A DNA stretch of 64,000 nucleotides, from contig NZ_JACHGV010000008.1 of NCBI RefSeq assembly GCF_014202475.1, positions 124,001 to 188,000 on the forward strand. Reading direction: 5' to 3'. Position numbers and translations under genes: made by a program. The notes under the pieces are model-generated. The model was not told where the DNA came from and did no database searches. It saw nothing but the letters and a program-made list of their open reading frames with translations. The DNA comes from Streptomyces paradoxus (GTDB lineage Bacteria > Actinomycetota > Actinomycetes > Streptomycetales > Streptomycetaceae). Positions 16,430-26,082 of this stretch are shown here, in pieces (the stretch's first letter is position 1; every line of letters starts with the position of its first letter).

Positions 16430-16640
16430 GTGGCAGGCGGCTCCGGGAGCGGCGCACCGGGCGGTGGTGCGGGCACGGTCTCGGCGCACAGGTCCCGCAC
16501 GCGGGCACCGGGTCCGGAACCGGCACCCGGAGGGCGGGTCGGCCGGTGACGGGAGCGTCTCCACGACGGCACCCCGCGTACATGACGGCGACCCGGTCCG
16601 CGTGCTCGGCGGCGAGCCCCACCCCGCGCACCACCTGGAC
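16430..16640 (-). pseudogene. remnant of a peptide ABC transporter ATPase C terminus
   Basis: Minus-strand reading shows pieces of an OppD/DppD-type ATPase spread over frames: LAAEHADRVAVMYAG (about 16577-16620, the post-Walker-B/H-loop region), then PSPADPPSGCRFRTRCPRA (about 16500-16560), VRDLCAETVP in a second frame, and AACHFPW at the end. These last are the cysteine motif of the oligopeptide-transporter C-terminal domain. The stretch that normally separates VMYAG from the cysteine motif (~50 residues) is missing, as are all upstream ATPase motifs. No intact frame; non-functional as shown. Confidence 0.6.
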
Positions 16641-16714
16641 GGGTCGGCGCTTGCCTCGGCGACGAGCCGCCGGGCGCGCTGCGGGTCGTACGGCCACGGT
16701 GCTGTGCGCGGGTT

Positions 16715-17205
16715 CTAGCCGGTGACGCCCTTCGAGACGAGCTGCCCGCTGGGCCGGCCGGCGAAGACGGCTGTCGTCAACCCCTCTCGGTCGATGGCGT
16801 AGTTGACTGCCCGGCGGCCCCGGATGTCGTCCAGCGGTGGCTTGGTGGCGTCGATCCGCAGGTACGAGACCTCGTTGGTGGCGAACTCGACCGCCCGGTC
16901 ACCCGCCCCGTCCTCGGGGGCGAGCGCTCGTCGATGCGATAGGGCCACGTTCCGACCGGCTTCCGCGAAGTGGCCGACGTACGGGTCCACTTGGTGGCGC
17001 GAGCGGGTTCCAGGCCCCCGGTGGACGGTTCGCGCTCGGTGAGGGCCTCCGTGATGTTGTGCCGCGTCACCCTGCCCGTCGCCGTCAGTGAGGCGTCACA
17101 GGGTTCCAGGGTCGGCGGTTCCTCGGGAAGGACGATGCGCAGGGTGCCCGGCCGGAACGCGTCAAGAGGTGTGCGCCGGTTCTCAACTCGCCCCACCTCT
17201 TGACG
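16715..17205 (-). pseudogene. remnant of a peptide-binding lipoprotein (SBP_bac_5)
   Basis: Two separated pieces of a family-5 solute-binding protein. About 17000-17190, minus strand: FRPGTLRIVLPEEPPTLEPC, TGRVTRHNITEALTE, LEPARATKW, i.e. the mature N terminus. Then, in another frame, 16715-16990: VEFATNEVSYLRIDATKPPL, RRAVNYAIDREGLTTAVF, GQLVSKGVTG, a segment normally ~250 residues into the protein. Signal peptide, most of lobe I between the pieces, and all sequence after VTG are absent. With the ATPase remnant next to it this is the collapsed wreck of a dpp/opp operon, the permease genes having been lost. Confidence 0.62.
17160..17205. promoter_or_regulatory. 12-base inverted repeat upstream of the GH30 gene
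   Basis: CGTCAAGAGGTG (17160-17171) and CACCTCTTGACG (17194-17205) are perfect complements 22 bases apart. The right arm contains TTGACG (17200-17205), a good -35 box; AT-rich bases 17221-17228 could be a poor -10. It lies 76 bases before the GH30 ATG and may be its operator. Confidence 0.4.
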
Positions 17206-17280
17206 TGTTGATTGCCGTCCTAAAACATGCGGGAAACTCGATTGATTCTGCGCGGTTCTGTTCGCTCTCGAAGGGAATCC

Positions 17281-19791
17281 ATGTCCAGCAGACATCGCCT
17301 CGCCCGAACGGCACTGGCGATCACCGTCCCCCTGGCGCTCGGTGCGGGCCTCATGGCCGTGCCTCCCGCCGCCGCTGCCGCCGACCCGCCCGCGAGTGCG
17401 GTCACGGTACGGATCGACCCGTCCTACCGGCAGCAGGAGTTCGAAGGGTGGGGGACGAGCCTCGTCTGGTTCGCCAACATCACCGGCCGCTACCCCGAAC
17501 CCATCCGGCAGAAGCTCGCCGCCATGCTGTTCGGCGAGGACGGACTCCGCCTGAACATCGCGCGCTACAACATCGGCGGCGGCAACGCCCCCGACGTCCG
17601 CAAGGACTACATGAAGACCGGCGCGACCATGGACGGCTTCTGGAAGGCGCCCGAGGGCACCACCAGGGAGGACACCGACTGGTGGAACCCCGACGACCCG
17701 GACCACTGGGACTGGTCCGCCGACCCGGGCCAGCGCTGGTGGGTGGACCGCGTCAAGAGCAAGGTGACCCGCTGGGAGGCCTTCAGCAACTCGCCGCCCT
17801 GGTTCCAGACCGTCAGCGGCTACGTGTCGGGCGGCTTCGACGCCAACACCGACCAGATACGGGCGGACCGCGTCGACGACTTCGCCACCTACCTGGTCAA
17901 GGTCACCGACCAGCTGGAGAAGAAGCACCGCATCCGGTTCGACACCATCGCCCCGCTCAACGAGCCCAACACCAACTACTGGGGCACCCAGATCGGCCCC
18001 GGCGGGCAGCCCACCGGCGGCCGCCAGGAAGGCGCGCACGCCGGCCCCGAACTCCAGCAGAAGGTCGTGCTGGCCCTGCGGCGCGCACTGGAGAAGGCGA
18101 GAACCCGCGCCACGATCTCCGCGATGGACGAGACCAACCCCAGTACCTTCGTCCGCAACTGGAACGCCTACGACAGCACCGCCCGGGCCGCCGTCGACCA
18201 GCTGAACGTGCACACCTACGGCACCGGCATGCGTACCAGCGCCCGCGACAGCGCCAAGGCCGCGGACAAGCCGTTCTGGATGAGCGAGGTCGAGGGCACC
18301 TGGGGGACCGGCACCGACTTCACCGGCATGGAGCCGGGGCTCGGCATCGCCACCCGGGTCGTCGAGGACATGCGTGAACTGGAGCCGTCCGCCTGGGTGT
18401 TGTGGCAGCCGATCGAGGACTCCATCCCCCAGGCGCAGGCCGGCAAGAACTGGGGCAGCATCCACGTCCCGTTCAACTGCACCGCCGAGGACACGCTGGA
18501 GACCTGCCCGGTCAAGGCAAACACCAAGTTCCACACGCTGCGCAACTTCACCCACCACATCCGCCCCGGCGACCACTTCGTCAAGGCCGACGACCCCTCC
18601 AGCGTCGCCGCCGTGCGCAAGTCCGGCCGCGGTGCGACGGTGGTGCACGTCAACAACGGCACGACCCCGCGCGCGGTGACCCTGGACGTCTCGAAGTTCC
18701 GGCGGGTCGCTCCCGGAGCGACCGTGACCCCCGTGGTGACCAGCGCCGACGGCGCGCTCGTCCGCGGCACACCCGTCAAGGTGAAGAACGACTCGGCCAC
18801 CGTGACCGTCCCGGCGAAGTCGGTCACCACCCTCCTCGTCGACGGAGTGTCCGGCACCGCGAAGGACGCCGCGCTCGTCCAGCCCGGCCACACCTACCGC
18901 CTCCAGGGCGCCCAGAGCGGCAAGTCCCTGGCACCGTCCGCCGGCGGCGACGGCATCGTCGTCCGCACGGCCGACCCGGCCGCCAGATCCCAGCTCTGGA
19001 CGGTGAAGCAGCTGACCCGCGGCGAAGGCAACCGCGACCGCTACGCCCTCGTCAACGCGGCCGACGGCAAGCGCCTGGCCGTACGCGACAACGAGGCCGT
19101 ACTGGAGGACGGGGACACACCGTCCGCACAGTGGATCATGTCCACCACGGGAGACGGCACCTGGACCTTCGTCAATGCCGTGACGGGCCGTCTCCTCGAC
19201 GTCGTCGGGCAGTCGACCGCGGACGGCGCCCGCGTCTCGGCCCACCCGCCGACCTCCAACGCCAACCAGCGCTGGGGAGTGACCGACGAGACGGTCCTCC
19301 GTACGCAGCCGGCGAAGGCGTTCACCGTGCCCGGGCGCGCCCCCGAACTGCCCGGCACCGTGACGCCCGTCTTCCGCGACGGCGCCCGGGGCGCGCTCCC
19401 GGTGCAATGGACGCTGCCCTCCGACGCGCGCTGGCGCAAGCCCGGAACGGTCCGTGTGGAGGGTCGGGCCACGGACGCCCTCGGCCGGACCGTGCCGGCC
19501 GAGACGGTCGTCACCGTGGACACCATCGCCTCCACCCTCCCGGCCCGCGCCAAGACCTACACCGGCGGACGGCCCGACCTGCCCGCCACGGTCACCGGCG
19601 TGGGACGGCACGGCGGGACGGCCGGCCTCCCGGTCACCTGGGACGCCGCACCCGGCGGCGCCTTCGACGGCACCGGCGTGGTCACCCTGCGCGGCACGGC
19701 CCGGGTCCCCGGCGCAGACCCGGTCGCGGCGACCGTACGCGTCCAGGTCACCGCTCCCCGGGCGACCAACGCCGCGCGCGACGCGGCGTGA
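17281..19791 (+). CDS. secreted GH30-family glycosidase with ricin-type lectin domain, frame broken near 3' end
   Basis: 836 residues to the first stop. Sec signal peptide 1-35 (VPPAAAAADPP cleavage zone). Catalytic (beta/alpha)8 plus beta domain about 45-530: FEGWGTSLVWFANITGRYP, LRLNIARYNIGGGNAPDV, RWEAFSNSPPWFQTVSGYVS, IAPLNEPNTNYW (acid/base Glu), PFWMSEVEGTWGTG (nucleophile Glu). Pattern fits GH30, near the endo-beta-1,6-galactanase-like subfamily; substrate unproven. About 545-680: RICIN/CBM13-like lectin (YRLQGAQSGKSLA, FVNAVTGRLLDVVGQ, ANQRWGV). About 690-830: two Ig-like Big_4-type repeats (LPGTVTPVFRDGARGALPVQW). ATG 17281 follows AAGGGA. The stop at 19789 interrupts a longer gene; see next entry. 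Confidence 0.85.
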   Translation: MSSRHRLARTALAITVPLALGAGLMAVPPAAAAADPPASAVTVRIDPSYRQQEFEGWGTSLVWFANITGRYPEPIRQKLAAMLFGEDGLRLNIARYNIGGGNAPDVRKDYMKTGATMDGFWKAPEGTTREDTDWWNPDDPDHWDWSADPGQRWWVDRVKSKVTRWEAFSNSPPWFQTVSGYVSGGFDANTDQIRADRVDDFATYLVKVTDQLEKKHRIRFDTIAPLNEPNTNYWGTQIGPGGQPTGGRQEGAHAGPELQQKVVLALRRALEKARTRATISAMDETNPSTFVRNWNAYDSTARAAVDQLNVHTYGTGMRTSARDSAKAADKPFWMSEVEGTWGTGTDFTGMEPGLGIATRVVEDMRELEPSAWVLWQPIEDSIPQAQAGKNWGSIHVPFNCTAEDTLETCPVKANTKFHTLRNFTHHIRPGDHFVKADDPSSVAAVRKSGRGATVVHVNNGTTPRAVTLDVSKFRRVAPGATVTPVVTSADGALVRGTPVKVKNDSATVTVPAKSVTTLLVDGVSGTAKDAALVQPGHTYRLQGAQSGKSLAPSAGGDGIVVRTADPAARSQLWTVKQLTRGEGNRDRYALVNAADGKRLAVRDNEAVLEDGDTPSAQWIMSTTGDGTWTFVNAVTGRLLDVVGQSTADGARVSAHPPTSNANQRWGVTDETVLRTQPAKAFTVPGRAPELPGTVTPVFRDGARGALPVQWTLPSDARWRKPGTVRVEGRATDALGRTVPAETVVTVDTIASTLPARAKTYTGGRPDLPATVTGVGRHGGTAGLPVTWDAAPGGAFDGTGVVTLRGTARVPGADPVAATVRVQVTAPRATNAARDAA

Positions 19792-20456
19792 CGGTGGGCG
19801 CCACCTACACCGAGAGCGGCTACTCCGCCGAGGGCCTGCGCAACGGCACCACGTCCGAGAAGGCCTGGTCGAACTGGAGGTCCGGCGCGAAGAACCCCTC
19901 CGACACCATCACCTTCACGCTGCCGGAAGCCCGTGATGTGACCCGGGTCGTGACCCACTTCCACCGCGACGGCACCAACGTCAGCTTCGCGGAGTCCCTC
20001 AAGGTGCAGGTGCGGGGTTCCGACGGCACCTGGTCCGACGCGAGCGACCAGGTCGCCGTCGGCACCGAGGGGACGCCGGTGGCCGACGTCCCGGTGCGCG
20101 CGGCCGGTCCGGCGACGGGCGTGCGCGTGGTGATGACGGCCCGCCCGGGCGGCTACATCACCCTCGGGGAGATCGAGGTCCACGCCAAGGCGCCGGGCGC
20201 CTCCGCGGACGCGGCAGCCGCGTCGGTCGAGCTGGACGGCGAACCCCTGGCCGGCTTCGACCCGGACCGGACGAGCTACCGGGTGGCGGCCGACCGCCCG
20301 GACCGGGCCAGGATCACCGCCACACCGCGCGACCCCTACGCGAAGGTGACGGTCCGAAAGGACGCCGTCGGCGGCAGGACGGTCCACACCGTCACCGTGA
20401 CCGGCGAGGACGGCTCACGGACGCAGGAGTACCGGATCGAGCTGACCCGCCGCTGA
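19788..20456 (+). pseudogene. C-terminal F5/8-type and cadherin-like part of the GH30 protein, out of frame
   Basis: 222 codons in a different frame that carry on the protein: VGATYTESGYSAEGLRNGTT, SEKAWSNWRSGAKNPSDTIT, VTRVVTHFHRDGTNVSFAES, GYITLGEIEVHAK form a discoidin/F5-8-type carbohydrate-binding domain, followed by a beta-rich Cadherin_5-like tail (DGEPLAGFDPDRTSYRV). One extra base in GACGCGGCGTGACGG would fuse it to the upstream ORF, giving ~1058 residues. A GTG at 19788 overlaps the upstream TGA as GTGA and could be re-initiated, but the product would have no signal peptide, so a frameshift or a base-call error is likelier. Confidence 0.7.
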
Positions 20457-20462
20457 ACGCAG

Positions 20463-20494
20463 GGAAGCGCGGGGCCCGCACGCCCCGCGCTTCC
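20463..20494. terminator. bidirectional terminator hairpin
   Basis: GGAAGCGCGGGGC (20463-20475) pairs perfectly with GCCCCGCGCTTCC (20482-20494), loop CCGCAC. Placed between the convergent stops of the GH30 gene tail (20456) and gap (20515). Confidence 0.8.
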
Positions 20495-20514
20495 GTCTTC
20501 CGGGATCAGGCCGA

Positions 20515-21960
20515 TCAGACCGCCGGAGCCGGGTACGTCGGGTACTCCACGCCGGACACGTGCTGCACGACGCGGATGACCTGGCACGAGTAGCCGAACT
20601 CGTTGTCGTACCACAGGTAGAGGATCGCGTTGTCGCCGTCGACCTTGGTGGCGCCGGCGTCGACGATCGAGGCGTGGCGCGAGCCGATGAAGTCGCTGGA
20701 GACCGCGTCGGGCGCCGTGGTGAAGTCGATCTGGCGCTTGAGCGGCGAGGTCAGGGAGACGTCGCGGAGGTGGTCCAGGACCTCCTCGCGGGTGGTCTCC
20801 CGGCCGAGCCGCAGGCTGAGGATCGCGATCGAGACGTCCGGCACCGGGACGCGGATCGAGCTGCCGGTGATGGGCGCCTTGAGGTCGGGCAGCGCCTTGG
20901 CGACGGCCGAGGCGGCACCGGTCTCGGTGATGACCATGTTGAGCGGCGCGGACCGGCCGCGGCGGTCGGCCTTGTGGTAGTTGTCCAGCAGGTTCTGGTC
21001 GTTGGTGAACGAGTGAACCGTCTCGACGTGGCCGCGCAGGACCCCGAACTCGTCGTCCATCGCCTTCAGCGGCGGCACGATCGCGTTCGTGGTGCAGGAC
21101 GCGCAGGACAGGATCTGCTCGTCCGGCTTGATCGTGTCGTGGTTGACGCCGTGCACGATGTTGGGGACGTCGCCCTTGCCGGGAGCGGTCAGCACGACCT
21201 TGTCGATACCGGGGCGCAGGTGCTCGGACAGGCCCTCGCGGTCACGCCACTTGCCGGTGTTGTCGATGAGGATGGCGTCCTTGATGCCGTACGCCGTGTA
21301 GTCGACCTCGGACGGGTCGTTCGCGTAGATCACCTTGATGGCGTTGCCGTTGGCGATGATCGTGCTGCTCGCCTCGTCGACGGTGATCGTGCCCTGGAAC
21401 TGGCCGTGGATCGAGTCGCGGCGCAGCAGCGAGGCGCGCTTGACGATGTCCTGCTCGCCGCCCCCGCGCACGACGATGGCCCGCAGCCGCAGACCGTTGC
21501 CCGAGCCGGACTTCTCGATGAGCAGCCGGGCAACGAGCCGGCCGATGCGGCCGAAGCCGTAGAGGACGACGTCCCGGCCCTCACGGCGCTCGATCTTGTC
21601 GGCGCCCGTGGCACCGGCGACGGCCTCGGCGGTGAACTCCGCGACCGACAGACCGCGGTCGTCCTCGCGGTACGTCGCCGCGAGCATGCCGATGTCGATC
21701 TGGGACGGCCCGAGGTCGAGCTCGGCGAGGGTCTGCAGGAACGGCAGCGTCTCGGTGACCGAGAGCTCCGCACCGGCGATCTGCCGGGCGAACCGGTGGG
21801 TCTTGAGGATGCTGACCACCGACTTGTTCACCAGGGAGCGGCTGTGCAGCAGGACGGTCACGTCCCGCTCCCGGTGCAGCTTCCCGATGATCGGGATCAT
21901 CGACTCCGCGATCTCCTCGCGGTTCTTCCAGTTGGTGAACGAGTCGTCGTTGAGAGTCAC
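20515..21960 (-). CDS. gap: glyceraldehyde-3-phosphate dehydrogenase, long N-terminal-extension type
   Basis: A 481-residue GAPDH; the standard enzyme is ~335, the excess being a ~125-residue helical N-terminal extension. The NAD-binding motif comes late (VVLYGFGRIGRLVARLLIE, ~130-148). The catalytic segment ILSCASCTTNAIVPPLKAMD has the active Cys (second of the two) and HVETVHSFTNDQNLLDN, GAASAVAKALPDLK, GSSIRVPVPDVSIAILSL and WYDNEFGYSCQVIRV are intact. It reversibly oxidises glyceraldehyde-3-phosphate to 1,3-bisphosphoglycerate. This extended form occurs as a second GAPDH in Streptomyces and Bacteroidetes-type genomes; its special role is unclear. The GTG at 21960 is the only start that fits; the ribosome site is weak. 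Monocistronic. Confidence 0.9.
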   Translation of the reverse strand: MTLNDDSFTNWKNREEIAESMIPIIGKLHRERDVTVLLHSRSLVNKSVVSILKTHRFARQIAGAELSVTETLPFLQTLAELDLGPSQIDIGMLAATYREDDRGLSVAEFTAEAVAGATGADKIERREGRDVVLYGFGRIGRLVARLLIEKSGSGNGLRLRAIVVRGGGEQDIVKRASLLRRDSIHGQFQGTITVDEASSTIIANGNAIKVIYANDPSEVDYTAYGIKDAILIDNTGKWRDREGLSEHLRPGIDKVVLTAPGKGDVPNIVHGVNHDTIKPDEQILSCASCTTNAIVPPLKAMDDEFGVLRGHVETVHSFTNDQNLLDNYHKADRRGRSAPLNMVITETGAASAVAKALPDLKAPITGSSIRVPVPDVSIAILSLRLGRETTREEVLDHLRDVSLTSPLKRQIDFTTAPDAVSSDFIGSRHASIVDAGATKVDGDNAILYLWYDNEFGYSCQVIRVVQHVSGVEYPTYPAPAV

Positions 21961-22117
21961 GAGTTCATCTTTCGAGCTAGGCGGCGCTCATATGTTAAAC
22001 CGTCGATTTCCCGATCCTGAACGGGGGCCTCCGACGCGTTCGGCGGCCTCTCCGCGCGCCTCTCGGGGCAGGTCCTGAGACGATCGAAAGCGGATTTTCC
22101 GTGCGAAAGGGGTGTAC

Positions 22118-22990
22118 ATGGACTACGACTCCGTGGCCGACGAGCTGTACGCCCTGCGCCCGGAGGAGTTCACCGCCGCCCGCGCCTCCGCCGTGGCCTC
22201 CGCCCGCACCGCCGGTGACCGGGAACTCGCCGAGCGGATCGGGGCGTTGCGCAAGCCCAGCCTCGCCGCCTGGGTCAGCAACCTGCTGGTCCGCAGCAGC
22301 CCCGGAGAGGTCGAGCCCCTGCTGCGCCTGGGGGAAGGGCTGCGGCAGGCCCACCAGGACCTGGACGGCGCACAGCTGCGCGAGCTGAGCCGCAGCCGGC
22401 ACGCGCTCATCCGGGCCCTGTCCCTGCAGGCCCGGCAGCTCGCGAAAGAGGCCGGCCATCCGATCGGTGAGGGCGTGCAGCGCGAGGTCGAGAACACCCT
22501 GCACGCCGTCCTGGCCGACCCCGAGGCCGCGCGGGCCTGGGCGGGCGGCCGCCTGGCCAAGCCGCTGAGCGCGGCCGTCGGCTTCCCCGCCGTCGCCGAG
22601 GGGGCCCGGCCGCAGCGCCCCGCGCCCGCGCCCGTTCCCGCGCCCTCCCGCCCGGACAAGAAGACGAGCGAGCAGCGGCGACGCCGCCTGGAACGGGCCC
22701 GGAAGGACGCCGAAGCCGCCGAGCGCGAACTGCGGCAGCTGCGCGACGAGGCCGCGGCCGCGGGGCAGGCGGCGGGGGAGGCGAAGCAGCAGGTGGACGC
22801 TCTCCAGCGGCGCGTGGAGGAGCTCACGGGCGAGCTGGAACGGATCAGGGGCGAACACCAGCAGGCCCGTTTCGCCGAACGGGCGGCCCGGGAGCAGGCG
22901 CGCACGGCCGACCGCCGGGTCCGTGAGGCCGGCCGCAAAGCCGCGACGGCCGCCGCTCAGCTCGAACGTCTGACCTCGCCGGACGCGTGA
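22118..22990 (+). CDS. coiled-coil protein of unknown function
   Basis: A 290-residue cytosolic protein. The N-terminal half is a helical domain with DELYALRPEEFTAARASAVA and LAERIGALRKPSLAAWVSNLL, a pattern conserved among actinomycete hypotheticals. A proline-rich hinge (PAPAPVPAPSRPDKK) leads to a C-terminal ~110-residue coiled coil with heptads (ERARKDAEAAERELRQLRDE, ALQRRVEELTGELERIRGEH). No enzymatic motif. ATG 22118 is chosen over GTG 22112 because AAGGGG sits seven bases before it. Divergent from gap across 157 bases; the next gene downstream is furA but a separate control region lies between. Confidence 0.75.
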   Translation: MDYDSVADELYALRPEEFTAARASAVASARTAGDRELAERIGALRKPSLAAWVSNLLVRSSPGEVEPLLRLGEGLRQAHQDLDGAQLRELSRSRHALIRALSLQARQLAKEAGHPIGEGVQREVENTLHAVLADPEAARAWAGGRLAKPLSAAVGFPAVAEGARPQRPAPAPVPAPSRPDKKTSEQRRRRLERARKDAEAAERELRQLRDEAAAAGQAAGEAKQQVDALQRRVEELTGELERIRGEHQQARFAERAAREQARTADRRVREAGRKAATAAAQLERLTSPDA

Positions 22991-23090
22991 TCGAGGGACC
23001 GGTGCGGCGGTGCGCGCCACCTGACGCCCGCCGGGGCGCCATCATGCGGCTGTGACTGAACTCACACCCCTCAAGTAAGCCGTCCCGCAA

Positions 23091-23161
23091 AGCCACACAC
23101 GCACGACACCAAAATTGAACCGTTCGTTTTCTTGAACCAGTCGTGTTTGTGTGGCTAGGTT
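23091..23161 (+). promoter_or_regulatory. furA promoter and long inverted-repeat operator, leaderless start
   Basis: Arms 23091-23107 and 23140-23156 match at 15 of 17 positions when one is inverted (AGCCACACACGCACGAC / GTCGTGTTTGTGTGGCT). Within it TTGAACC occurs at 23115 and 23132. TTGAAC at 23132 and TAGGTT at 23156 are spaced 18 bases as -35/-10; the first transcribed base would then be about 23168, the A of the furA ATG, and no ribosome site precedes that ATG. This suggests leaderless, autoregulated transcription, as known for furA genes in actinobacteria. Confidence 0.6.
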
Positions 23162-23167
23162 GTCCGC

Positions 23168-23605
23168 ATGACCGCATCCGGGAACCCGACCACCGCCGAG
23201 GAGCTCCGCGGTGCCGGCCTGAGGGTGACGGCCGCCCGCGTCGCGCTGCTCGAAGCCGTACGGGACGGTGACCACCTCGGCGCCGAGGCCATCGCCTCCG
23301 AGGTGCGCGGCCGCGTGGGCCACATCTCCGTCCAAGCCGTCTACGAGGGGCTGCACGCACTCACCGCGGCGGGACTCATACGCCGTCTCGACCCACCCGG
23401 CAGCCCGGCCCTCTACGAGGGGCGGGTCGGCGACAACCACCACCACCTGGTGTGCCGGTCGTGCGGAGCCGTCGCCGACGTCGACTGCGCGGTCGGCCAC
23501 GCCCCCTGCCTGACCGCGTCCGACGACCGCGGCTTCGCCGTCGACGAGGCCGAGGTCATCTACTGGGGCCTGTGCCCCGCCTGCTCCACCGCTCGCAGTT
23601 CCTGA
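23168..23605 (+). CDS. furA: FurA-type redox-responsive repressor of katG
   Basis: A 145-residue Fur-family regulator. GLRVTAARVALLEAVRDGDHLGAE and ISVQAVYEGLHALTAAGLIRR form the winged helix; DNHHHLVCRSCGAVADVDC carries the regulatory histidines and first CxxC, LCPACS the second CxxC (structural zinc). Adjacent and upstream of katG, as in furA-catC/furS-cpeB of Streptomyces, where the protein represses its own operon and is inactivated by thiol oxidation. The ATG at 23168 appears to be the first transcribed codon (no ribosome site, promoter ends 6 bases before). A repeat-containing 74-base gap separates it from katG, with which it is probably co-transcribed. Confidence 0.92.
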   Translation: MTASGNPTTAEELRGAGLRVTAARVALLEAVRDGDHLGAEAIASEVRGRVGHISVQAVYEGLHALTAAGLIRRLDPPGSPALYEGRVGDNHHHLVCRSCGAVADVDCAVGHAPCLTASDDRGFAVDEAEVIYWGLCPACSTARSS

Positions 23606-23664
23606 GCACCTGATCCACCCGCGTTCCTGAGCACGTGATCCACCCGAGCACCGTGATCCACCCG
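23598..23664 (+). repeat. imperfect 24-base tandem repeat between furA and katG
   Basis: GTTCCTGAGCACCTGATCCACCCG (split here as units GTTCCTGAGCAC and CTGATCCACCCG) at 23598-23621 is repeated at 23623-23646 with one change (CTGA to GTGA), and its last 18 bases again at 23647-23664 with a small change. The first copy includes the furA stop codon. No clear hairpin; function unknown. Confidence 0.8.
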
Positions 23665-23679
23665 TCCGGAAGGATTTCC

Positions 23680-25905
<2,226 letters not shown>

Positions 25906-25920
25906 TCACCCCGCATGACA

Positions 25921-25951
25921 GGACGCCCCGGGCCGTCGGCCCGGGGCGTCC
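25921..25951 (+). terminator. strong terminator after katG
   Basis: GGACGCCCCGGGCC and GGCCCGGGGCGTCC pair perfectly over 14 bases with a GTC loop, 16 bases after the katG stop. Typical rho-independent-like Streptomyces terminator without U-tract. Confidence 0.88.
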
Positions 25952-26000
25952 CGCGTTGCCCCGGGAAGCGTTGCCTGAGAGATCGTCAAAAACCCTTCAA

Positions 26001-26019
26001 GGTAAGAACATCACTTACC
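26001..26019. promoter_or_regulatory. GGTAAG-N7-CTTACC inverted repeat upstream of the carbonic anhydrase
   Basis: Six-base perfect arms (26001-26006, 26014-26019) in a locally AT-rich stretch, 64 bases before the carbonic anhydrase start; a possible operator. TACGTT at 26071-26076 would be a -10 box for a leaderless GTG. Confidence 0.35.
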
Positions 26020-26082
26020 CAACTCTCACCATGAAAGGGCAAGGAACGCGACCGCGCCCGGAGCCGGGCATACGTTCGGGTC

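Noticed and set aside
16777..19611. 944-codon minus-strand ORF opposite the GH30 gene
   Set aside because: Only its far 3' end (below about 17200) has sense, the SBP remnant; the rest is the shadow of GH30.
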